A stretch of 45,235 bases of DNA from Pedobacter sp. AK013 (GTDB lineage: Bacteria > Bacteroidota > Bacteroidia > Sphingobacteriales > Sphingobacteriaceae). Shown here one piece after another: positions 1-8,067 of the stretch. The first letter of the stretch is position 1. Each line of letters starts with the position of its first letter. Where the stretch lies: NCBI RefSeq assembly GCF_014205835.1, contig NZ_JACHCQ010000042.1, positions 1 through 45,235 of the forward strand. Direction: 5' to 3'. The notes below the pieces were generated by a model. The model was not told the origin of the DNA, did no database searches, and worked only from the letters and a program-made list of their open reading frames with translations. The position numbers were made by a program, and so were the translations under genes.

Positions 1-138
1 AGGGTTTGTTCGGCTTGATTCAAGGGAAGTTATAATTGTTGTAATACCACAAAGAAACAAATTATTTTATTCCCCCCAACTTTTCCGCTTGATCCTAAAC
101 ATTATGGTTATCAACCATGAACTAATGAACTCTACCAA

Positions 139-168
139 CAAAAAAAGCCCCGATTTACGTCGGGACTT
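139..168 (-). terminator. Rho-independent terminator of rplU-rpmA
   Basis: Read on the minus strand, a 7-bp stem with one G-T pair (arms at 160-166 and 147-153, loop of 6) is followed by a run of eight T residues. It lies 25 bases after the rpmA stop codon. Confidence 0.85.
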
Positions 169-190
169 TCCTTTTATAACTTGTTACCAA

Positions 191-607
191 TTACTCTGCA
201 GATGCAGCTTCTTCAGTAGTTTCGTCTTTTTTAGCAGCTTTTTTAGCTGGAGCTTTTTTTACAGGAGCAGCTTCTTCAGCCACAACTTCTTTTTTAGCAA
301 CCGCTTTTTTAGCAACTGGTGCTTTAGCTACTGCTGCTTCGATCTCCGCATCAGTGATAGGAAGAATAGAAACGTATGATTTGTTATCTTGTTTCTTTTT
401 GAAAACAACAGTACCATCAACTAAAGCGAATAAAGTATGGTCTTTACCAATACCTACGCCTTTATCAGGATGGTGTTTTGTACCACGTTGACGTACTAAA
501 ATGTTTCCTGCGATAGCTAACTGACCACCGAAAACTTTAATACCTAAACGCTTACTATGCGATTCACGTCCGTTTTTCGAACTACCGGCTCCTTTTTTGT
601 GTGCCAT
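191..607 (-). CDS. rpmA: 50S ribosomal protein L27 (bL27) with long C-terminal tail
   Basis: Component of the large ribosomal subunit whose N-terminus reaches towards the peptidyl-transferase centre. The chosen ATG at 607 gives the classical N-terminus MAHKKGAGSSKNGR; a reading frame extending further upstream would add residues from the intergenic region and is not credible. No cleavable N-terminal extension is present. The conserved core (residues 1-86) contains GNILVRQRGTK and DHTLFALVDG. Residues 87-138 form an Ala/Lys/Glu-rich tail of about 50 residues with repeated AKK and APVKK units, so the protein is clearly longer than the usual 85-95 residues. It is cotranscribed with rplU, 52 bp downstream of it. 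Identity is certain; the function of the tail is unknown. Confidence 0.97.
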   Translation of the reverse strand: MAHKKGAGSSKNGRESHSKRLGIKVFGGQLAIAGNILVRQRGTKHHPDKGVGIGKDHTLFALVDGTVVFKKKQDNKSYVSILPITDAEIEAAVAKAPVAKKAVAKKEVVAEEAAPVKKAPAKKAAKKDETTEEAASAE

Positions 608-659
608 GATTTTATATTTTGTAACCCGCAAAAAAGCGGATTATTGGGTTAACAATTAA

Positions 660-971
660 TTATAACGTGATGTCAGAGATCTGAATCTTAGTGAAAAACT
701 GGCGGTGACCGTTTTTCTTTTTGTAACCTTTTCTACGTTTTTTGTGGAAAACGATTACTTTATCACCTTTTAAATGAGATACGATCTTAGCTGAAACTTT
801 AGCACCTTTAACTGCAGGAGCACCTACAGTAATTGCACCACCGTTATCAACCAACAATACATTATCAAATTCAATACTAGCGCCTTCATCTCCTTGTAGT
901 CTGTGTACAAAAAGGTGCTGGTCTTTAGCAACTTTAAATTGCTGCCCTGCTATATTTACTATTGCGTACAT
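660..971 (-). CDS. rplU: 50S ribosomal protein L21 (bL21)
   Basis: Large-subunit ribosomal protein that binds 23S rRNA. The 103-residue length is normal for the family. It starts MYAIVNIAGQQFKV, and the C-terminal half carries the basic RNA-binding stretch HKKRRKGYKKKNGHRQ followed by the conserved FTKIQI. It is the first gene of the usual rplU-rpmA pair and is preceded by a well-formed promoter at 1012-1043. Confidence 0.98.
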   Translation of the reverse strand: MYAIVNIAGQQFKVAKDQHLFVHRLQGDEGASIEFDNVLLVDNGGAITVGAPAVKGAKVSAKIVSHLKGDKVIVFHKKRRKGYKKKNGHRQFFTKIQISDITL

Positions 972-1011
972 TGTTTAAATATTAGTTTTTTAATTTTTAT
1001 TTAACGAGGTG

Positions 1012-1043
1012 CAAATATAGAACAAATTCAATTAACACACAAA
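1012..1043 (-). promoter_or_regulatory. Promoter of rplU-rpmA (Bacteroidota type)
   Basis: On the minus strand TTTG (1040-1043) and TATATTTG (1012-1019) are separated by 20 bp. This matches the primary sigma consensus of Bacteroidota, TTTG-N19-21-TAnnTTTG, and is among the best promoter matches in the window. The transcript leader would be about 35 nt. Confidence 0.75.
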
Positions 1044-1098
1044 CACATATCAAAAATATTTTTAATTAAAATCGTACAAGATTAGGATTTGGAAGGTT

Positions 1099-1338
1099 TC
1101 AGGATTTCAAGATTGATTTTAAATTACATTTTTCGAAAATTTCTTGAGCTTTCCTGCTCCTTGGTGCAGCAAAAACACTAACATGATTTGGAGCGCAATG
1201 TCCGTACAAAACATTCTGTTCCTTTCCCGTTTTCCGCTTATACGCTTCGCTGCCTCGTACCTCGTTGCTGTAAGGTAACGCTGCAACCGGGGCTAGGTGG
1301 CCACCCCAGTATTTCATTTGTTGGGTTGCAGGGTGCAC
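1099..1338 (-). other. Doubtful 79-codon ORF, probably part of a dispersed repeat
   Basis: The translation is rich in Arg/Lys/Ser, has no signal peptide, membrane segment or motif known to me, and its codon use does not resemble the neighbouring genes. It sits in an otherwise non-coding 714-bp gap with hairpins close by. I do not recognise it as a protein. An intergenic repetitive element with an accidental open frame is more likely than a gene. Confidence 0.4.
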
Positions 1339-1621
1339 AAACCCTTGTCACTAAACCTGTATTGTAGCGAATGTCCCGATTTTTTCATCTGGATAAAGCG
1401 AGCGGGACCAAACCACGCCAAGAACCACTACCTGTTCCTTTCCTAGTTGTAAAAAACATTTGCCTCTGCGCTATTCAAGCTCCGAAGTAGATCTTTCGGC
1501 TCCGTTGAAGATGATATACTGAAAAGAATTTTTGTGTTAAGAATCTTCGTGACTAATATGTGCCACCTTTCATTACCATCATCCATTTTACATCTGCTCT
1601 TCGTTAAAAAATGTTAAAGCA

Positions 1622-1652
1622 TTTTGCTTATTACGAATATTTCGTAGATTTA
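1622..1652 (+). promoter_or_regulatory. Candidate promoter of GLPGLI operon
   Basis: TTTG at 1623-1626, an 18-bp spacer, then TAGATTTA at 1645-1652 (7 of 8 matches to TAnnTTTG). The spacer and the -7 box lie inside the putative BlaI operator (1630-1660), so a repressor bound there would block RNA polymerase. Confidence 0.5.
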
Positions 1653-1660
1653 CGAAAATT
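1630..1660. promoter_or_regulatory. Putative BlaI operator, copy 1
   Basis: An imperfect 15-bp palindrome TACGAATATTTCGTA (1632-1646) is followed after 4 bp by a further half-site TACGAAAAT (1651-1659). The same 31-bp arrangement occurs at 7316-7346 beside the blaI start, with 27 of 31 identical positions and identical spacing. Use by the BlaI-family regulator is inferred from this match and from the known habit of BlaI/MecI to bind its own promoter. The site also shows that translation must start after it, at 1686. Confidence 0.7.
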
Positions 1661-1685
1661 AAATAGACACTTAAAAACAAAACTC

Positions 1686-2642
1686 ATGAAACTAACCCTA
1701 ACCATCTTTTTAGCAACGGCTTTAACCATTTCGGCAAAAGCCCAAAGCCCTGATAAGGCCCTGGCAAGAGTAAGATATACTTTTACCCACGTTACAGATA
1801 CAACTCAAAGAGATAAACCCCGTAAGGAAAATATGCTGCTGGTAACCGGTAAAAATGCTTCTGTGTATACCAGTTACGATAAGCTGAACCAGGCATTAAA
1901 TACCCAAAAGCAGATACAGGAGCAGATTAAGAACCAAACGGGCAATGGCAACATAAAAATTGAAGTAAAAAGTGAAATGAAAGCCCCGCTTACCCAGGAA
2001 GATTATTTCTTTTTTGCCAATGAACATAAAATGATTACCAAAGAGCGCTTATTTAACAATTACCTTATTGAAGAAACCGCTCCAAAAATTGACTGGAAGA
2101 TTTTGAAAGATACGATGAGCTTTTCGGGAGTTGCCTGCCAGAAAGCAACTACTCATTTTAAAGGGCGTAATTGGACAGCCTGGTTTGCAACCGAAATTCC
2201 TTTTCAAAGCGGTCCGTGGAAATTAAATGGCCTACCTGGCTTAATTATAGAAGCTTATGACGATAAAAAGGAAGTGAAATTTGAATTTGCAGGGCTTGAA
2301 AATGTAAAAGATGCAGATGCTACAGCTAATTCGGATGGCGACGTTAAAATAGCAGCTCCAAATGGCGGAGTGGGTTCAGTAAAAATTATGGGCATAGATG
2401 TAAGCACGAGCTACCTTGGAGCCGAAATTAAGTTACCTGCTGATGCCATAAAAACTACCCGCAAAGAGTTGGATAAACTTAAAGCAGCGCGTGATAAGGA
2501 TCCACAGGGCTTTATGCAGGCACAAATGGCTGCAAATGGCATGCAGGGTTCGTTCAGGAGCAACCAGGCGCCCCGCCCTGTAGGAACAGCTGCAGTTAAA
2601 GCCGAAGTTAACAATCCGATAGAAATTGATGACAAAAAATGA
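1686..2642 (+). CDS. GLPGLI family secreted protein
   Basis: Bacteroidota-specific family of exported proteins of unknown biochemical role, named after the motif GLPGLI, which is present here at residues 182-187 in the context WKLNGLPGLIIEAYD. Residues 1-20 form a signal peptide ending in AKAQ, so the product is periplasmic or cell-surface. The ATG at 1686 is preferred to a start further upstream because the upstream frame runs through the operator/promoter and would bury the signal peptide. At 318 residues it is typical of the family. The C-terminal 60 residues are low in hydrophobicity and rich in Lys, Ala and Gln. It overlaps the next gene in an ATGA arrangement, implying translational coupling with the outer-membrane protein. 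Its function cannot be assigned from the sequence. Confidence 0.9.
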   Translation: MKLTLTIFLATALTISAKAQSPDKALARVRYTFTHVTDTTQRDKPRKENMLLVTGKNASVYTSYDKLNQALNTQKQIQEQIKNQTGNGNIKIEVKSEMKAPLTQEDYFFFANEHKMITKERLFNNYLIEETAPKIDWKILKDTMSFSGVACQKATTHFKGRNWTAWFATEIPFQSGPWKLNGLPGLIIEAYDDKKEVKFEFAGLENVKDADATANSDGDVKIAAPNGGVGSVKIMGIDVSTSYLGAEIKLPADAIKTTRKELDKLKAARDKDPQGFMQAQMAANGMQGSFRSNQAPRPVGTAAVKAEVNNPIEIDDKK

Positions 2643-5299
2643 GAAAGCTCGCTTTAACCTATTGGCTGTTGCTAGCAGCTTTTTCAGTTTTTGCCCAAAA
2701 GCCACTTAAAGGTACAGTAAAAGATGCCAATGGTAAGGGTATCGAATCGGTTAATGTAACTTTAAAGGATACTGAAGGCAACATCATTAGCTTTACACGC
2801 AGTAACAAAAACGGTACCTTTAGCATGGAGCTCAAAAACGACCAGATTGGGGGCTACAAAATCGAAGCGTCGAGTATTGGCTATAAAAAGCTAACTACCA
2901 CGATAACAGATGCCACTAAAAGTTACGAACTTACCTTACAACCCAGCGAAACCACACTTGAAACGGTTAATGTTAAAAACCGGCCATCGTTAACAGCCAA
3001 GGGCGATACTTTAAATTACCGCACTTCTGATTTTGCAGATAAACAAGACAGAAGTATTGGTGATGTGCTGAAAAAAATGCCCGGCGTTGAGGTTGCTGAG
3101 GACGGCAAGATTAGCTACAACGGCAAATCGATTTCGAACCTTTATGTGGATGGTGATAATTTGCTCGACGATAAATATAATATTGGCACCAAAAGTATCC
3201 CCCATGGCGCGGTTGATAAGGTACAGGTAATCCAAAACGACCAACCCATTAAAATGATGCGAAAAAATAACATGAGCGATGACGTTGCTTTAAACCTGGT
3301 GATAAAAGATGAAGCCAAGCTTAAAGTAATGGGCGACGCTACGGTTGGCGCGGGCATGCCCAACCGCTTTGACGAAAACCTGACAGCCATGCTGTTTAAT
3401 AAAAAACTGAAGTTTATTAACAACATTAAAGGCAATAACATTGGCAGCGATCCGGGTGGCGACCTCATTGCACACAATTTATCTGATTATTTAAAAAAAC
3501 TGGATAACGATAAACCTAGCGGACTCCTTTCAACAGGTGCTGCCGGGGTACCTTCGTTACCGCAAAGCAGGTATCTTTTTAATAAAGCGGGGTTAATTAA
3601 TCTTAATAATTTATACAAATTCAACCCCGATCTGCAATTAAGGGCTAATATTTCATATTTATATGATCAACGACATCAGGAATATAATAAGTATTCGGAA
3701 ACTTACCTTCCTGGTCAAACCATCCGCTACGCGGAAACGCAGACCAATGCCATTAACCCACAAAAGCTGAGGGCGCAGTTTAACTTAAATGGAAATGCCG
3801 ATAAATATTACCTGAACAACAACCTGGTATTGGAATATACGCCTTTTAAAACCACATCAGGTTTTGTAATTAACAACGTAGCAGCCAACCAGGTGCTTAA
3901 ACAGGAGACCTTCGATTTATCGAACGAATTTAATTACCGAAAAAAATTAAAATCGGAAGATGTAATTAACCTCTACTCCTTTTTAAACCGGACTACACAA
4001 CCAGAAACATTAAATATTACACCCGGACTAAATGCCGACATCCTAAACGACGGAAACAGTTATCTTGGTTTAACACAATATATTAAAATACCAACCTGGT
4101 ACACCAATAACTATGCATCTTTCGCCTTTGTAAAAAACAATTTCGTTCAAACTTATAAAGCGGGGTTCAATGTGCAACAGCAACGGCTTAATTCGGAACT
4201 TTATCGTACACAAAACAACCAGCAAACAGAGCCAGTTACCGGCAATACAGTAAATGATCTTGACTGGTTAAAAACCAAACTCTATACCGAGGCCACCTAT
4301 GAGTACAGTACTGATAAGCTAAAAGCAGGTTTAAGCTTACCGTTAAGTTACAACCGGATCAACTACAGTGATGCACTAAACCAGCTGGATAACAGCCTGA
4401 ACAAACTATTTATAAATCCCGCATTTAATGTAAAATACCAAACCAGTACCGAAAACTATATAACGGCTAATTATAATTTCAAAAATGACCTCGGAGGCAT
4501 TAACGATGTTTACCGTGGTACTATTTTAAAAAATTACCGCTCGCTGTTTTCGAACGATGCGCCGGTTGCTGAATCCAAATCGCATAATGTTGGGGCGGGC
4601 TTTAATTTTAGAAAAGCCATGCAAATGCTGTTTGCTAACCTAACGGCCAATTATAGTGATACAGAATTGAGCACCATTTCGGCCTACAACTTAAGCAACA
4701 ATATTCAGCAGAAGATCGTATTGCCACTTAATAACCATATCCGCAGCCTAACTTTAGCCGCAAATGCAAGCAAATACCTGTTTAGCTTAAAAAGTACAAT
4801 AAACGCTGGTGTAAGTTTTGCACAAAGCAAATACAGTCAGTTGCAGAATAATGCACTTCTACCATTTAATACGCAAACCATGGTTTATAAAGTTGGCATT
4901 GAAGCGAAGCTTAGCAACTTCATTAACTGGTCTTACGGGGCTAATTTTGCTATTACCGATAATAAAGCCCTGGTAGCAGATGGGATAAAGACCAATTTTA
5001 AACAATTGAGGCAACAGTCTGCTTTAGCCATTACTACGGTTAAAAATCTTTATATAAATCTATCTGCAGAACATCTTTTAACCCAGCAATCATCGCAGCC
5101 CGATTTGAAGTACCTCTTTGCCGATGCGAACATGCGGTATAAATGGTTAAAAATGAAAACCGATATTGAATTTGGAATCACCAACCTTACCAATATTAAA
5201 AGCTTTGATGCTATTTATCTTTCGGCAAACTCACTTACAACTGGAACATATTATATTCCTGGAAGGGTGGCCATGTTAAAGGCTACGTTTAATTTCTAA
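2639..5299 (+). CDS. Outer-membrane beta-barrel protein, TonB-receptor-like with carboxypeptidase-like N-terminal domain
   Basis: The 886-residue protein begins with a signal peptide (1-20, ending VFAQ), then a carboxypeptidase-regulatory-like Ig domain (about 21-105), a plug-like segment (about 115-215) with the characteristic DVLKKMPGVEV and YVDGDNLL stretches, and a long beta-barrel region ending in an aromatic residue (KATFNF). This is the architecture of the outer-membrane beta-barrel family usually found behind GLPGLI genes. No SusD partner is present, so it is not a SusC glycan importer. Translation is coupled to the GLPGLI gene through a 4-bp overlap. The partnership suggests an envelope complex; the substrate is unknown. 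The next gene is convergent, 153 bp away. Confidence 0.88.
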   Translation: MRKLALTYWLLLAAFSVFAQKPLKGTVKDANGKGIESVNVTLKDTEGNIISFTRSNKNGTFSMELKNDQIGGYKIEASSIGYKKLTTTITDATKSYELTLQPSETTLETVNVKNRPSLTAKGDTLNYRTSDFADKQDRSIGDVLKKMPGVEVAEDGKISYNGKSISNLYVDGDNLLDDKYNIGTKSIPHGAVDKVQVIQNDQPIKMMRKNNMSDDVALNLVIKDEAKLKVMGDATVGAGMPNRFDENLTAMLFNKKLKFINNIKGNNIGSDPGGDLIAHNLSDYLKKLDNDKPSGLLSTGAAGVPSLPQSRYLFNKAGLINLNNLYKFNPDLQLRANISYLYDQRHQEYNKYSETYLPGQTIRYAETQTNAINPQKLRAQFNLNGNADKYYLNNNLVLEYTPFKTTSGFVINNVAANQVLKQETFDLSNEFNYRKKLKSEDVINLYSFLNRTTQPETLNITPGLNADILNDGNSYLGLTQYIKIPTWYTNNYASFAFVKNNFVQTYKAGFNVQQQRLNSELYRTQNNQQTEPVTGNTVNDLDWLKTKLYTEATYEYSTDKLKAGLSLPLSYNRINYSDALNQLDNSLNKLFINPAFNVKYQTSTENYITANYNFKNDLGGINDVYRGTILKNYRSLFSNDAPVAESKSHNVGAGFNFRKAMQMLFANLTANYSDTELSTISAYNLSNNIQQKIVLPLNNHIRSLTLAANASKYLFSLKSTINAGVSFAQSKYSQLQNNALLPFNTQTMVYKVGIEAKLSNFINWSYGANFAITDNKALVADGIKTNFKQLRQQSALAITTVKNLYINLSAEHLLTQQSSQPDLKYLFADANMRYKWLKMKTDIEFGITNLTNIKSFDAIYLSANSLTTGTYYIPGRVAMLKATFNF

Positions 5300-5452
5300 G
5301 TATTTTGATCTGAAATCTGTTTGACCAACGGGAGAAATGGCAATATGCTAACTATCTCCCGCTGCTGATTTAAGGCGATTAACGCAAATCATTATAGAAA
5401 CATTTATTGGATTAGCAAATTCTGTCCGAACTGCGAAAAAAAAAGCAAGTGA

Positions 5453-6946
5453 TTAAGGTTTAGCAGTAATCTGAATAAACTGCTTGTTTTGATCCATTTT
5501 GATCCCCATAATCATATTCGGATTAAGCTTTTCCAGCTCTGCTTGGCTTACCTTTTTCCCATTTAAATAATAACCGGTACTGATAGCTGACGATTCATTT
5601 ACTTCTGATTTGTCTTTTCCATCCCCACCACTTCCTTTTGTATTGAGAGTAGATTTCATGATAAAAACAGCGGTTATCTTTTTCCCTTTGATATCAGTCA
5701 AACCTTCAGGGCCCTTGTTTGCCTGGCCGGCCAGAATAGCCTGTTCAATTTTCTCATTGGTAGGTACCGAATCGGTAAAACTAAAATGTTTAACAAAAGT
5801 TCTTTTGCTAAGGTTGCCATCTGTTTTAAAATCGAATTTAACATTGCCAACCATTTTTTTCATCACCTCACCTATCTGATGCTGTACTGAATCTCCTTCC
5901 TTTCCGATCATTTTAAAAACAAAAGTCACCTTGTTTGCCGTATCTATTTTTTTTATCAGTGGTAAAGCTGCTTTTCTCTTATTCCTTATTTTTGTACTCG
6001 TTTTGGCCGGTACAACAGACCTATCCTCCTTATATGGCATAACATTAACCACCATTTTACTAAAGGGAACTAAACTTTTCTGCATTACTTTTTTATTAAT
6101 GGTAAAAGCAAGTGTAACGCAAAGCAATACAGGTAGCACAAATAAATACCGGGTTAAGTTTACTTTCGAAGAACGTTTCGCATTCATCATTTTAATCCGT
6201 TTTTTGAGATCAGACAAATTAAAATTATTCACGATAGCAACAGATGGCTGCAATGTTCCTACGTCTAACAAACTATACTGATAAGCTTTTTTATCAATAC
6301 CTTTCTTCAAAATTTTCGCATCGGTAATAAATTCAATGTTTTCCCTTACCGCCTTTTTCATTAACCAAACCCCTGGATTAAACCAGTAAAAAACCACGCA
6401 GATCTCGGCCAAAATAATATCTAAAGTATGCCATTCTTCTACATGCACACGTTCATGCTCCAGAATATTACCCAAATCTTGTTTTTTATGTAAACGCGGA
6501 TTGATATAAATGGTTTGCCAAAAGCTAAATGGGCTTACTTCATCATTTAAAATCCGTACTTTATAATCATTTAACTGATCTGGTGAAGATTTTTTATGCA
6601 TCTTGTAAAGTGAAAGAAACTGTACCAATAGCCTCATGGCCATTAACACAACCCCAACATAAAAAAGTACGGTTAAACCTTGCCAAAATATAGAAACAGT
6701 ATCTTGTTGCACCAATTTACTTACCTGTTGATTAAATTGTGGAACGAAGGCAGGTACGGCTTTTTGAACAGCAAAAAAATCGGTGAGGTTAATAAATGGA
6801 TAGGCAGAAGAAAAGACGATCCCAAACAGCAGAAATACTCTGTTGATGGAGTAGAAAGTTAGCCTTCGCAATACCAGGTAATAGGTTGCCGAAAACAAGA
6901 CCAGCACCAGATTAATTTTCAATAAGATGATAAAGAAATGTGGCAT
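5453..6946 (-). CDS. BlaR1-like M56 family membrane metallopeptidase
   Basis: Membrane zinc protease of the BlaR1/MecR1 family, which inactivates a cognate BlaI-type repressor on signal. Transmembrane segments are visible at about residues 5-27, 36-52, 88-112 and 266-284. The zinc motif HERVH is at 164-168, with a likely third ligand in RENIEF (about 205). The 210 residues after the last membrane segment should be periplasmic. They contain no recognisable penicillin-binding transpeptidase motifs (no SxxK / SxN / KTG arrangement was seen), so the signal is probably not a beta-lactam. The gene starts 5 bp after the repressor stop codon, forming the usual repressor-sensor operon. Family assignment is firm; the ligand is unknown. 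Confidence 0.9.
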   Translation of the reverse strand: MPHFFIILLKINLVLVLFSATYYLVLRRLTFYSINRVFLLFGIVFSSAYPFINLTDFFAVQKAVPAFVPQFNQQVSKLVQQDTVSIFWQGLTVLFYVGVVLMAMRLLVQFLSLYKMHKKSSPDQLNDYKVRILNDEVSPFSFWQTIYINPRLHKKQDLGNILEHERVHVEEWHTLDIILAEICVVFYWFNPGVWLMKKAVRENIEFITDAKILKKGIDKKAYQYSLLDVGTLQPSVAIVNNFNLSDLKKRIKMMNAKRSSKVNLTRYLFVLPVLLCVTLAFTINKKVMQKSLVPFSKMVVNVMPYKEDRSVVPAKTSTKIRNKRKAALPLIKKIDTANKVTFVFKMIGKEGDSVQHQIGEVMKKMVGNVKFDFKTDGNLSKRTFVKHFSFTDSVPTNEKIEQAILAGQANKGPEGLTDIKGKKITAVFIMKSTLNTKGSGGDGKDKSEVNESSAISTGYYLNGKKVSQAELEKLNPNMIMGIKMDQNKQFIQITAKP

Positions 6947-6951
6947 GGCAT

Positions 6952-7314
6952 TTACTTTTCAGGGTTCTCTATTAAATTTATAATCTCTTTAAGTTCCTCC
7001 GCACTGATTTTTTTGTCCTTAGCAAAAAAAGCAACTAATTCTTTATAAGAACTTTGGAAATAATTATTCACAAAACCACTCATAAAGCGCTTTTTATATT
7101 CTACCTCTTTAACTTTTGCACTATAGCGGTTGGCATTGGCAAAACGTTCGCTCATCAGGTAACCCTTACGTTCTAAATTCTTGATGGTTGATGCCAGTGT
7201 AGTATATGGTGGTTTCGGATCGGGAAGTACATCCATAAAATCTTTGATAAACCCCTTACCTATCTGCCAAACAGCCAGCATAGCTTCCTCTTCCTGTAAT
7301 GTTAATTTTTCCAT
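6952..7314 (-). CDS. BlaI/MecI/CopY family transcriptional repressor
   Basis: Winged-helix repressor of 120 residues, the standard length. The N-terminal DNA-binding half is clear: LTLQEEEAMLAVWQIGKG, then PPYTTLASTIKNLERKGYL as the recognition region and wing. The C-terminal half is the helical dimerisation part that M56 proteases cut in the family. It is the first gene of the operon with the BlaR1-like protease. A palindromic site ends two bases upstream of its start codon, and a near copy lies in front of the GLPGLI operon, so autoregulation plus control of that operon is inferred. Confidence 0.93.
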   Translation of the reverse strand: MEKLTLQEEEAMLAVWQIGKGFIKDFMDVLPDPKPPYTTLASTIKNLERKGYLMSERFANANRYSAKVKEVEYKKRFMSGFVNNYFQSSYKELVAFFAKDKKISAEELKEIINLIENPEK

Positions 7315-7315
7315 T

Positions 7316-7346
7316 ATTACGAATATATCGTAAATATACGAAAATA
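7316..7346. promoter_or_regulatory. Putative BlaI operator, copy 2
   Basis: Palindrome TACGAATATATCGTA (7318-7332), a 4-bp gap, then half-site TACGAAAAT (7337-7345). It has the same order and spacing as copy 1 at 1630-1660 and lies directly upstream of the blaI start codon. On the minus strand it contains TATATTTA (7331-7338), a 7 of 8 match to a -7 box, but no convincing -33 element was found. Confidence 0.7.
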
Positions 7347-7371
7347 TCCTAAAATAAAACTATTACAAAAA

Positions 7372-7410
7372 AGTCGTCATCTCAACTGAAGTGCAGCGAA
7401 ATGACGACCT
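7372..7410. repeat. Short GTCGTCAT inverted repeat
   Basis: The arms read GTCGTCAT and ATGACGAC around an AACTGAAGTGCAG core. The same ends and core (CAACTGAA.CGCAG.GGAATG) occur in the longer element at 33053-33149, so this looks like a short member of a dispersed intergenic palindrome family. Confidence 0.6.
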
Positions 7411-7475
7411 TGTGCATTGTATTTTCCTTCCTCGACTTCAGACTCAAGACTATAGACTGAGGACTTTTAAATAAC

Positions 7476-7976
7476 CTACTTCCCGCTTCTTTTTTCAGCT
7501 TGTAATAAAGTTTCCTGAATGATTTTTCTCATTTGTACCGCAGCATCCAGTAATTTTGGATTGCCATCAAAGTCGCCATAAATGATTACGTGTTTTGATT
7601 TTTTTTTATAATTGAAAGTAATATCGTAACGCGGCACTAACCTCGATTTATCACTTTTTTTACCAATAGTATCTGGAAAATTCCAAAGGCCAATTTCATT
7701 TGCTTTTCTATGCATGTATAACACATCATTGCTCGTTAAAAAGAACTTTTTGTTAACCACTGAATCCCTATTATTTACGTACCTGTAAACACCAGTTTTT
7801 GAATCGTATGTGTTTTCCAAAGTATCTTTTAAGCCATAGCTATACTGCATTGACACAAAATCGTCCTTACGGAAAGGCGCATTCTGTATAATTGGCTTGT
7901 AATAGATATAGCAATAAATGATCATCGGAACGATAATGGTAATGGCTAAGAATATTTTTTTTCCCCTGCTTGACAC
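7476..7976 (-). CDS. Hypothetical membrane-anchored protein
   Basis: The gene is not recognised. The 166-residue product has one N-terminal hydrophobic segment (about residues 7-26) after a positively charged MSSRGKK, consistent with a signal anchor and a periplasmic body. The body is Lys-, Asp- and Tyr-rich, with beta-strand-like stretches (YDITFNYKKK, HVIIYGDFDG) and a C-terminal helix with many Gln and Lys. The start is GTG at 7976; no ATG fits ahead of the membrane segment. It stands alone, about 90 bp downstream of the symporter gene's start on the opposite flank from blaI, and is separated from blaI by a repeat. Confidence 0.7.
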   Translation of the reverse strand: MSSRGKKIFLAITIIVPMIIYCYIYYKPIIQNAPFRKDDFVSMQYSYGLKDTLENTYDSKTGVYRYVNNRDSVVNKKFFLTSNDVLYMHRKANEIGLWNFPDTIGKKSDKSRLVPRYDITFNYKKKSKHVIIYGDFDGNPKLLDAAVQMRKIIQETLLQAEKRSGK

Positions 7977-8067
7977 TTTTTATATTAATTATTGAATGAA
8001 TAAATTACTGAATTATTAATGAGCAATAATTTGAATGATTACATGTTTTTGACTCTAAACTCCCAAC

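Larger units (their letters stand above)
972..1685. other. Intergenic region rplU / GLPGLI gene
   Basis: These 714 bases hold the rplU promoter (1012-1043), a doubtful 79-codon reading frame (1099-1338) in sequence that looks like an intergenic repeat, a hairpin with arms GTCCCG (1373-1378) and CGGGAC (1403-1408), a second short palindrome around 1477-1498, and the operator/promoter of the following operon (1622-1660). No further gene is supported. Confidence 0.6.

Noticed and set aside
89..379. Plus-strand open frame rich in Phe and Ser over the rpmA 3' end
   Set aside because: It is antisense to the Ala/Lys-rich tail of L27 and owes its composition to that; it also crosses the terminator.
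2639..5299. SusC-type glycan importer
   Set aside because: There is no SusD gene, and the plug/barrel pattern is that of the smaller outer-membrane beta-barrel family.
5329..5361. Inverted repeat CGGGAGA / TCTCCCG between the two convergent operons
   Set aside because: The 19-nt loop and lack of a T run on either side make it a weak terminator; noted but not called.
5453..7314. Beta-lactam resistance locus
   Set aside because: BlaI and the M56 protease are present, but there is no beta-lactamase or penicillin-binding protein gene and no sensor transpeptidase domain.
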